NCBI RefSeq assembly: GCF_029962835.1
Contig: NC_080583.1
Coordinates: 62,001 to 126,000, forward strand
DNA from: Magnolia sinica
Lineage: Eukaryota; Streptophyta; Magnoliopsida; Magnoliales; Magnoliaceae
Reading direction: 5' to 3'
DNA length: 64,000 nucleotides
Below, piece by piece: positions 35,401 to 47,400 of this stretch. The notes under the pieces are model-generated. The model was not told the origin of the DNA and made no database searches. It was given only the letters and a program-made list of their open reading frames with translations. Position numbers and translations under genes: made by a program. The stretch's first letter is position 1. Each line of letters begins with the position of its first letter.

Positions 35401-38400
35401 GAGAATGATGATCCTAATACAAAAGGAGATATCTTTTTACACTATTGGCTAGAAAAGATTTCAACATAGTTTTCTATACCATTCGGTTGGATTTTCATTT
35501 TTCCTAATGAAATGGAACATTTTTGGTGCTCAATTCCATCTTGGATAATGCACAAAAATTTCTTTAAAAGGTTTTTTTTTAAATTATTATTATTTAAGGA
35601 ATCCTCGTTTTTGGAAGAGATGGAGGGTCCACATGTTTAAGCCCTCACATTCAATTGGAAGGGGTTTCAACTAAAAATACCCTACATTATCATCGTCATA
35701 TCTTTGTTCTTGCTATCAGGTTTAGTTTTAAGATCCTATTTTGCCATACATTCTTATCTAAGGCTCTATCCTCGATAAGGGCACTAACCTTCATATATCT
35801 TCTCACCATCTTGATCCAAGTCCTTTTAGGCCTTCCCCTTATCCTCATATCCCTTCAATCCTAATAACAGTTTTCCTTCTTACTGAGGCAAAGTGCCAGA
35901 ACAATTCTGGCCAGAAATGGGTTGACACATAGGAACAAACTGGAACATGGACCATGACATTCTATACTTGTACCTGTATTGGTGCATGTTAGAGTGTAAG
36001 ATATGTATGTGCAACTGTACATATGCAATTGTACATACTATACATAGCTATATGGATAGGTACATGTATATCTATTAAGATATCTATAGATCTCTATAGA
36101 TGTCTATAGATCTCCCACCTTTTTTCTTTTTTCTTTTTTCTATATTCTTGTCATTCTCATCGATGGAATATACACACCATTTACCAAAATGTAGCCCGTA
36201 AATTATAACATGGTATTAGAGGTGTTCGTCAGTCCTCTATCCACCATCAACAAAAATCCTAGCCATTGATTCCTGTTTCCACGTCATTACAGCTTGTCGC
36301 TGCAATTCGTCACCAAAATCTATCACCTCAACCTGTTCCTAGAACTTGTCTCTGACAACACCAGATCCAGCATCCTGTAACTAACCACCCTCTGTCACTG
36401 CAACTCGCTGCCACCCTTCTTTCGTTACTACCCCCACTGCAGTCAGTGTCTTCACCACCTCTGCTACTGATATCAACATCCAACACATGCAAACGTCGCT
36501 CTCCATCTAAAACCATCCCTTGTTCAGATCCGGTGTCTCAAACACATCACTCAATGCCTTTGGTCACGCATCATGTTGCCCCTCTCTAACCATCCTGCTT
36601 CGATCCTGTCATCTCTGTTTTCTCATCTGTCTTTGACAACCGCCACCCTCTTTGGTTCTGGTGACTGGTAGCACCCAAACTCTGTCTTCGTCTCTTCCAT
36701 CAGATCCGCCATTGCCGAATCTGAGTATCTCCTCTGATCAGTAGCCCTTTTACCATTGTTTCCGGCTGCCTTCTTGCCAGAACCCTCTTCTTTGCCAAAA
36801 TCCATGATCTGTCCAAGAACACTGTGACCTCAGTCCCTTTTGTATCTTTGTTTTCCAGATCATCATCGTCTTCCCACTGGTCATCGTCAAAACCCACCAC
36901 TTCGGTTTCTCTTGCGCATGCCAGACCCACCATTCATTTCTTGTAGCCGTCACTGCCCCTCCGCTCAAATTTGGTGTGTCACTACTTTTCGTGTGATTCT
37001 TGCCCCAAAGTCATCGCCCACCCTCACAAGCCGGCACCCATCTTCAGTGATTCCCTTTACTACTACAATCCTTTGCTCTTGCGCCATTGCTAGATCAACC
37101 ATTGATCCCAACAATGGATACCACCACTTGCAGCTGTTGGTGTCAAACCCACTATCATTGGAATTGCCCATGTGACTCACAGCCCTCTGGAAACCTGTTA
37201 CTGATCATACCCATTTCTCGAATCAGCCCCCCGTTTGTGCCGGAAGCCTTTGTGAGGGCGGTCTCTATGATTGTCTTCCTCATTGGATCTTGCAGCCATT
37301 TGCTATGAACTAGATCTGTGCATTTGTAGCCTTTGCTTTCGCTTTGTTTTTGTGCTCAATGAGAGCATCTTCATGGATGTATGTCTAGGCACAAACTACT
37401 GTTGTTGTTGACCATTTGCCTATTTTGGCACCGACCATTCCTGGCTTTTTTTTTCCGGGCTTCTGCTTATCAGTACCTCTACATTGTCTTTGTTGTCTTC
37501 CTGGCTGGCACCATCCATTCGTAGGAACATCAAAGCCATTTATGAAGGGAAAGGGAAAGGGACATTGCTTTATTAACTTTTTTGTGTGCACTCTCGCTAC
37601 CGCTGTCATTTGCTTCTGCCATCTCTTCTACTCAATCCCATGTTTTGTTTTCTTTGTTACAACTAGTGCCTCTACCAATTTGTTGTCGAAAAATTCCAAA
37701 GACACCAGAAGAGCAATGGTTGAAATCCTAGCTACTAAAAGTGTGTATCCATTGGAAGAGCAATGGTTAGAATCCCAACCATTAGAAGTGCTGCCAGATC
37801 TTTCACCGATTGTTGGAAGTACCAATGGTTCACATTCCAAAAGTCATCGAAAGTGTAGTGCACGTATATTTAGTTGTTCTGTGGTGCACCATATGCTTGG
37901 AAATGATTGCAACTTCCTAGCTGTCGCCTCATGCTCGTGGATTGTTGTTGTTGTTATTTTCCGTCTTTGAATAAATGTTCTCCATGCTACTTTGAGCTTG
38001 CGTTACATGTAGCTATATATAGCTATATGGACGGATACATGTAACAGCTATACAGACTATATATAGCTATATGGACGGATACATGTAACAGCTTACTATA
38101 CATACTATATATAGCTATATGGATGGATACATGTATCTCTATTATGATCCACCTCTTCTATATATTCTTCTCATTCCCATCAATGGAATATGCACACCAT
38201 TTATTCCAATGTAGCCCATAAATTATAACACTTTTCTAAATATTTTGGTCACGAATGAAATTGACAACTATGTATCCCAGATGACAAATGAAAGTGCTTA
38301 ATAAGATTTTGTTTTCTTTGGTTGAAGAGATGTTCAAGCAAGCAGTATTCTTCTTGATGATAAATTTGAAGTGCGGCTTGGAAGCTTGAGTGAGGTTTGC

Positions 38401-41400
38401 CATCAAGAAGGGGATACTCACCAAAATGTCATCACCAGGTTGCTGCGGTTTGCACAGTAAGTTTTCTATTTGTATTTTTATTCTGCCAATGGGTTCATAC
38501 TGTGCACTTGCCAAGAACCAGAAAAGTCTATTATTTTCAGCGTGTTGTCTTTTTCTTCTTTGTTTCTTCAGGCGTGAGTCTGGTTTTTTGTTTCTTCTTT
38601 TTCTTCCTTTTAGCTTCTGCCTAGGTTTCCGTGTCCTCTCTTTCTCTCTTTTCCTTTTCTTTCTCTTTTTTGTATATAGCTTTTCGTTTTTGTGGGAGTT
38701 TTCCCCTCCTCTTTGTAGCCTTTTTCCTTTCTAATAAATTCTCATCTTTCAAAAAAAAATAAAAAAAATCAACATGTTCGCTATTATTTATTCCATTATG
38801 GTTTTGAAAATGTGCATGTTATTGGCGTTCTACATTTCTTTTCTATATTGACTATGGGGTATCTCAAAGTTCATCCATCTATTTGCTATCCATGGTTGCT
38901 CAATGTTTCTCATCCTATCATCTGCCTGTAAGGTTGCTTGGAGATGTTTGCTTTGAATATTTAAGCATTTTGTTGCAAATCATAGATATTCAAAATAGGA
39001 ACTAAGATGGTCAGCAGTTGTTATTTTTAACACCATTACATCCATGCTAGTTTAGTTTTCCAAATGAGAGAACTTTAGAGAGTTACCCCATTCTTGAGAT
39101 CATTGTTTAACACACCTCTCTTTCCCTCTCTCCCTCCCTCCCTCACTGAACTTTAGACAGTTAACCCATTCTTGAGATCATTTTTTAGCACTCAGAGACC
39201 TCTCACAATTTTCTCAAATATTTTTAAAGGAAAGGGTCTAGCTCATCATATATGGTCATGCATCTTCTTACTTTGTTCAATCTCGTTGTCATTTCTATTC
39301 CTAAATGTTATTGTTACAGGGATGTTCAGATTTGTTAGCGGTTGAAGTTTGGAAACTAGGTTGTACATCTTTTATATGCTAGCTTAGGGATCTCCTCCTA
39401 GGCTTCCTCCTATTCTTTTTTGTTAAAAGGGTGAACACCTGGCAGAACAAGGTTGAATCTAGTGTATAAACTTGATCATGTCTGGTTTCCGAGAATTTGG
39501 ATCTAGAGCACAGAGAATGTCTATAGTATGGCTGAAAATAAAAATGCCAGTATCACCCATGGAAAAATGGCTTATTGCCTATATCCAATGGCAGAGACCT
39601 ACAAAGTACATTGTAGGACAGCGTTTGATCTGTTTTGCACCCTGGAATGTGGAAAATCCCTAATATGAAGACCTTGTTGCAGGGCCAACAAGGCTCATAA
39701 ATTGAATTAGCTTACCCATTCTCTTAAGACCGTCATCTGTTAGATTCAGGTCCGACTGATTTTTGTATCTACTCTTTTCTTTTCTTGATAATTACCAACT
39801 TGATTAATGAGACAAGAAACAACATTAAGGGTGGAGATTGCCCAATATGCAAAGGTTTTCAATGAATACTGCTTGTGGTACAGGGTGTCTACTAACCTTC
39901 TCATATATGTAGAGAGGGAAAAAATCCCATCTCAATCATTGAAAGGAAATTCATGATTGTTTGTAAAGGCAGAACCATACCATGGCAATAGCCCAACAGC
40001 TTTCTTAGAATAGAATTGCCTGCTAATGCACTGGAAACAAGGTTTTCAAAAACATCATGAGTCCTTAGTGGCAGTATGGTGGACAGTTTGGGAAGAACGT
40101 AATGGGAGGTGCTTCAGAGGGGAATCCCATGATTTGGGTTATCTGCTAAGAAGGGTTCATTTTCTGGTTGTGGAATGGGCTTCTCTAGTGTTGTCATCCA
40201 GTAGCTGTAATCAGTTTTTTTCTTTGCTTTCTTAGGTGTTTCGGCTCGCTAGCTCAGGGGGTCTTGCCTTTCTTTGTGCTGTACTGTTATTTGCTTTTTA
40301 TATAATATATCGTCACTTCTCAAAAAAAAAAAAAGAAAGAAAAATCATCATGAGTCCATGACACCACTGTAATCGGAACAGGCACTGTGTTATGTTAGCC
40401 ATTATACAATGGAAGAGGAACTATATAAACTGCTTAGTATCCGAATGTAAATAGTGTTTTTTTGCACCATTATTACAAATGCGACCATAAATCTGTCATC
40501 TAGAGCATCAATCTTATCATCTGTACTGCAAACGGAGGATTTGTCAGGAAAGGAAACAACCCAGATTAGAGGTTCTTAAACCTTTGAACAGTGATCCAAA
40601 AAAGGTGCTTAAAAAAATATAGCAATGGTCCATGAGAAGGCCAAAGATTGGATGGCCAGGATCCTCCAATCTGGAAAGTTTTGTAGTCATCTCCCACCTG
40701 GAGTGAGTCCAAAATCTAGATTCCAGATCAATGAATCTTGAGCCCCGCTTGAACCACATGGGAACGTGAGGAAACCATCCACCCTCTTATGCATCAGGAC
40801 TACAATTCCTCATAAAGGAGTAATGACCATTATTTACACAAACTTTTCTTTTCTTTTCTTTTCTTTTAATATAATGACTTAGCTTGTGGATTATAACACC
40901 GTTTTCCGGTGATATAAGAAGGCATTATATTCCCATGGGCCGGACTTTTTTCTTGTTTTCTCGTATTCCTGTTTCATAGCCACTACCTTTATATAACTCT
41001 AATGGCGGTAGGTTGTAATATAGTTGCATAAAGCATGAAGCGAAGTGGAAACAAATTGGGGTGCGGAAGCAGGGAAGCATCTCTTTCAAAATGTAAGTAT
41101 AAATAGGTAGAAAGAAGGAACAAGAGCAAGAGTCCGAAACAGGAGTGGCACCTATTTAGAAGGAACCTGCAAGTAAGGTTGTTATGGGTTTGTAAGGTTG
41201 ATTGGAAGGATCTCCCAAGGGCCTCAACTACAAGGCAGTCACTAGTGAAGTACTTGAGATAAAACTGTAGACCTTCCACCTTTCTACCAAATCACTCTGA
41301 AAGGATCATCAACGCCAACAGGGCCTAAATTGCCAATCAAACTAGGATCTCAATTTAGTTCAATAGAATCATCGGTGGGGGCAATGCATCTTGGTTCGGG

Positions 41401-44400
41401 TCTTTCCTTTAACAACCCCCAAAACTCGACTCAACTTGACTTAAGCCCAGCCTAGTTGGGTCGACTCAAAGACTCAACTGAGATTTCACTTGACTCAGTA
41501 TTTCATAATGAAATAAAACGTTTTAAATATTTGTAAATGTTTGAGATATTTAAATTATTCAATTTAGATTGATTAGTTTTATGAGCAACTATACTCCAAG
41601 GAAGAACTAGGTCTTGATGGTTTCCCTATGGGCTTTTTTTTAAGGATTCTCTCTATGACCTTTTCTCAATCATGCTGGAACATTGTCAAAGGAGAGGAAA
41701 TGTAGGGTTTTTTTTTTTCTTTTTTTCTTTTTTTTTTGACAATTCATGCTTCCCAGAAGTGGCTTTTCATATGGCCAAAAGGATGGTAATCGAATGGGCT
41801 AGACTGTCCAAGAATTTCACCAATAGGTCCATGGATCTTTTAAGGGACCCTTGATCTAGTTTGGCTTTTCCATATCATCATAAGGGATTGTAGCTTCTTG
41901 GTTCATGATCTAGTTTGCCTTTCAAGGGGCCTGCCCTCATTTTTGTTTTGGTTCTTTGCTCTTTGAGGAGGCATGCCCTCTCATCATCCCTCTCTTGAAC
42001 CTTATATTTTGCTTCACTTTTGTCTTTCATTAATACATCATCATCATTATAAAAGGAAAAATAAATAAATTACTTTGAATAAGCAAAGTAGCTGCTGGTG
42101 TGGTGGTTTTGATGCTTGTTTCCATGGTGGACGTCATAGGTTCAAGTCTCAATAGCCTTAGTAACTTCTATCCACAAAACAGTTCTCTTACCAGTTGACC
42201 CATTTTTTCCATTGTACGGAATGACTTTGTTCAGGTTTCCACAAGTAGTGTCGAGTCGACTGAGCTGGTCAGCTGATTACATAATTCCCATTGAATCTTG
42301 ACTGAGTCAGATGTGTGAGCAGGTTTCTTGGTTGCTTGACTAAAAAACTTGTCAATTTGATTCGGCTGCAACTTGATTTGGCTGAGTTTCAGGTTGAATC
42401 CCTAAGTTTAATTGAAAAATCTGGTGTGAATATGGGTGTCAATGGGTTGCGTTCAGGCCGGGTGTAGGGCTACTCATACCAATACTTTTTCTTTTTTTTT
42501 ACACACCCCCACACTCACGCCGTAGTGGGATTTCACCACCAATGGATACTCGAACACTTGACCGGGTGTTGAAACTCCTGAGAGTCTACCACCGGAGCAA
42601 GAGTAAGGATCCACTCATACCAATACCTGCCAATGGCTACTGACCCGTATGGATACCCATAAGCATCCTGAAATGGGCTCCCATAACCATACCCATTGGG
42701 GTGTTGGATACCCATAAGGGTATTAGATACCAGTTTATGATTTGAGATTTTCAAAAACCAAAAAACAAAAAAAACTCACCATTTACTAAAAATGTTAGAT
42801 TTTATAGAAGAGAAAAATACTACAGTTTTTCCTTAAGAAAAAATAGCGTACTAACCATTCATCAAGTGGGAATTAACATAACCTATCCCAAAAATAGGCC
42901 AGCACTGACCACGTGTATGAGAGAACTTGACTTTAAGAAAAAAAGGTGACCAATGATGTACATTCACTGTGCACATCTGGGCCAACTACTAAGCGGATAA
43001 AAGTGAACTTAGGCTAGGATTCATTCATGGTAAGACCCATTTGATGACTGGCTTTACCTTGAACCAACACTGAATTAGGCTTTTATCTTTTCAGGCATCC
43101 ACGTGCATCCTGGTTAAGGTTTACCACTGCATGTGTATAGATGGGTTTGAGTGGGGTTCAGGTATGTCAGGGGTATGCTCACATTTAGCCTAATTATTAA
43201 TGGTGCTCTGAAATTATTATTTTTTACCCAAACCTGTGCCCACGCCCATTTAACTACACCCATACCTGGCCCATGTCGACCAAGCACGAGTACCTGTTTG
43301 GCCCACCTGACCCATTGATGCCCCTACGCATGAAGGCTGTTACCCAGTGCTTACTGGTTACCCTTTTTGAACTGAACATCGCAGAGTTAAACACGTCACA
43401 ACACCCATTGCGGAATCTCAGATGATTAGAAAATGCATCTAACAAATTTTCAATGAAACACAAGTGTATAGCAGCCTTTCAGCTCAAATTTTCTGTGTTT
43501 GACTTTTATCCCAATTGGTGTTGTACTTAAAAGTTGCAATATTGTTTGTCATGACCATGGCATATCTAGTTTTAATATTATTTGGACATCCACCTAAGAA
43601 CAATGATGTGGCATGAATGTTTATGCTCCTACACTGTTTATTATTCCATGTAGGACTGTTTTTTTCATTTGTTTCATGTAAAACACAAAAGGAGGTTGCA
43701 CGCATCATCCATGCTATATGACGGGTATGCTGTATCACAATGTAGAATTTCTGGCTTCTGGTTTTGCTGAAATGCTATTAATTCATTTTCAAGTTTTGGC
43801 TTCTGGCTTACTTTATGAATGTCTATGCTCATCAGGTAGAAGATGAAATTGTTCTGATGATTGTTTAGATGAGTGACTTTATATTTGTATTGTGTGGTCT
43901 TGTTGTATTGACCATGTGACGGGACAGATACATAGAGACTATTACATAATGCGTTGTCTAATTTTTCAATGTATCAGTAATGTATTAGCCTACCAAGAAA
44001 CTCAGATGCATCTGCCAATATTTTTAACAATGGTGGTTTATATTGTTCTGGTCAAGTCTAGAGTATTGGTATAATTCACTATTCTAACAACATTTTCCTC
44101 TTGTTGATGATGTGCAGGACCTCAGAACATGGTCTTTCTGGTGAGTGTTGTATACTATACAAAACCTTTCTAGGAAATACTTTCCCTTCCTTTTCATTTT
44201 TATATCAATGTGCAAAGCAAAACACTGCAACCAGTACTCCAATTAGTTAATTGGTTTGGTTTTGATGCAAGCACAATGCCAATACTTGTTTCTTCTTCTT
44301 TTTTTTTCCTTTCTTTTTTACTTTCCAGAAAGAGATTGGCATGCAATGAACTTGCTCACATTGCCATGAACATTTTTTTTTTAAACAGAAATGAGATCCT

Positions 44401-47400
44401 CTGTTATTGAAACAAAAAGAGAATAAGTATAGAGAGAAGGGAGAGAGAACCTTCCCTCTGACCTACCAACACCAATTATGATGCAGGACGCGTGCATGTG
44501 GATAAACGGTGAAGTGAGATGAATCAACAAATTAAATTAAATAATCAAAATCACAAATCACTCCAAAATCATCAAGTATCTCAAGAATCCAACATGAAAC
44601 TATGAATAGTCTAGGCCACAATCAAGAAACTACACCATGCATGATCATTGAATTCTAGAAATTAGGATCTAATGGATGTAAGAACACCCAATTAGCATAG
44701 GAATAAGTCTATTTCAAAAGGGAAGGATTATTATTATCTAGGGTTTGCTTGATTAGAATGCAGGTTAACCTAGGGTTCGATGAATTTGGAGGAAATGGTA
44801 AAATTGGGGTTTAGACAATTTAATTGGCTAGGGGATTTTGGGGCATGGGTATTACTTGAGGGGATTTAAGTGGTTGGAGGTTTGGGGTTTTAGGTTAATT
44901 AGGAAAATTGGGATTCTAGGGATTGGGGATTTTGGAAATAGGGTTTTTAGGAATTGGAAAAAATAGAAAATTGGGGATCTAGGGTTTTAGGTAGGGTTAG
45001 GGATGGGGAATCAAGGGATCGAGGGGTTGTTCATACGGTCACATTTGTCGGTCGTTGGGTAGGGTTTTGGGGTCCTCAATGGTTGGGTTTTGTTGGAGTT
45101 GAAGGTAGATGATGAAAAGTTGAAGAAAAAGTTGATTTGGATGGGAAGGGAAGAAGTAAGATGAAGTTTTGAGAAAATACCTCTTTTGGATAGAAAGGAA
45201 GAGAGAAGGAAGATGATAGATGGGAAGCCCCTCACCTTCATTGAATGGGGAATGGAATCACACAACACCAAAGCTCCAAATCACATGGAATATTATTCAA
45301 ATCACATGAAGAAGATAATACACTCTTTTTCTTTTCCTTTTATTTTTTAAATTTCAAAATAAAAGCATTAAGGCTGCCCCCCCTTCTCTTTTATAGTCTC
45401 AGAAAGAGACTTTTACAAAAACCTCCCTAGAAGAAGAATTCTCTTAAAAAAATTTCATCTCAAGTAAAACATAAAATAGTCTAAAAATAATAAAATAAAT
45501 GATAAAAACCACTCAAAACAAATAAATCTAAACTATCCTAAACTATTCGTGGCCAATGAGGTGGTCCAAAGGCCCATCGTGCACGATCTTACGATCCGAT
45601 CGATGTGTGCACTCACTCCAACAGTCCAGACTCCTCAAGAATGCAACCCACATGCATCTTCCTAGTGTATGATCTTCGAAGATGCATCAAATGCATGTGG
45701 GGGCTTCAAAACGGTCAACTCGGCCCACTCGGGCCCAAGTAGTGGTCATCCATCCAAAGGGAAGCTAGTGATGATCTCCTTCTCTAGTAGACCTTGAATG
45801 GTGCTCTGATGTCCTCATGAACTCTCCCCGGCTAAGAAAGATTTGTCTCTGGCGAAATAAAACTCCGATAACGTTCTAGGATATCGGGGTCGAGTCGTAG
45901 AAGCTCTGTCTTTGTGATCCGCGTGCAGTCTGACACTGGCTTGTCCTTCCACTTGACCAATTACTTTTGATATCCGCCATGTCTAGTGGAAACCGCTTCT
46001 TCATTTAAAATATCATCTATTTCCTCTCTTCCCGTAAGTATGGATGGTATGGGTGGTAGAGGTTGAAAAGAGGGGTCAGATAATGGCCACGGGTTAGGGA
46101 CTAGGTCATGGTTTATGTGAGGGTCTGAAAATGGATCAGATGGTGAAGTAGCAAAATCCTGATATCGTACTAGATCTTCCACATTGAAGGTTCCTATGGT
46201 AGGTGAAAGGTCTACTACATACGCATTAGGAACCAATTTCTTCAGTATTTTGTATGGTCATGCACTACGTGCTTGCAATTTCTTAACAACTCCCTATGGA
46301 AACTGTTCGGGCCTCATACGAACCATAACAGTCTCGTACTTAGAATTCTTGAAATCTGCTATGAGAATCAAGAAAGCAAGTGCCTTGTACTTTTCATTAC
46401 TTAAATTAATTCGCTTCTTGATGTCACTATGCAAATCAGGTATGTGACGTGCAAACTCATATGCTGACTCTAAGGACCTATGGGACATTGACATGGGTAT
46501 GACATCTATAGGGGTCATCTACTTATCTTTCCAGATTCATTTCCTCCTTGAGACTCATTTGATCGTGAGTAAGGTTTGGTAAAGTCAATGGGTGAATGTC
46601 TCGCACGGGTGTAAGCTCATCCAGTATGTCCTCTGGGACAACATCACTAGACTCCCCCGATACTGGACTTACCTCAGGTGGTAACTCTACACTATCCTCG
46701 GGTGTAAGTTCAGGTTACATCTCCATACTAACCTTAGGTGTGACCTCAATTGCCACGTGAGCGTACACCGTCAAATCAGCTTTAGTCTCCCTGTCAGACT
46801 CTTTGGCATTCTTATAGGGATAGACTCGAATTAGATTTTTTTTCACATCTTCAGGATCACATTTCTTGACGTCCTCCTTTTCTGGGGTGCTTTTGGGCGA
46901 GAGAGGCTTTAAGAGAATCCTTTTGCCTTCATACATAAATGAACACATATTCGAGCAGCTGAATAGTTTTGCGTCCCTGTCATACAACCAGGGCCTACCC
47001 AAGATGTTGTGGCCAAACATCACATCACACCATAGCGTGTCCGTATGTGAACCAAACTAGATGGGAATGGGACAACGTTGAGAAACCGGAATCAAAGACG
47101 CATCAACCCATGAGACTCGATAGGGCCGAGGGTGAGGAATGACTAGCAAAACCTAAGTGACCCATGGTTCTAGTAGAGACCACATTGGTGCAACTGCCAC
47201 TATCAATGACCACGTTGCAGTTATTGCCACCACACCTGGCATAAGTGTGAAAATTTGAATTCATGCGCCGATCATCACTTTCTACAATCTGGACCAAGGT
47301 GTGTCTAACAACTGCAAATGGCATGGTCTCAGGCTCTTCAACTTTGTCATCACTAGGACTCGCCTCAGGTTCATAGACTTCTTTTTCTTCAAATTCACGC

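Noticed and set aside
36328..37970. Several 60-184 aa ORFs suggesting a Cys/His-rich gene
   Set aside because: They overlap in different frames and strands, have biased TC-rich composition, and lie between copia-like LTR segments. No family recognised.
42089..42175. tRNA gene or second SINE ('GTGTGGTGG', 'GGTTCAAGTCTC')
   Set aside because: Box-B-like text is present, but no cloverleaf, clear box A, tail or target duplication could be found.
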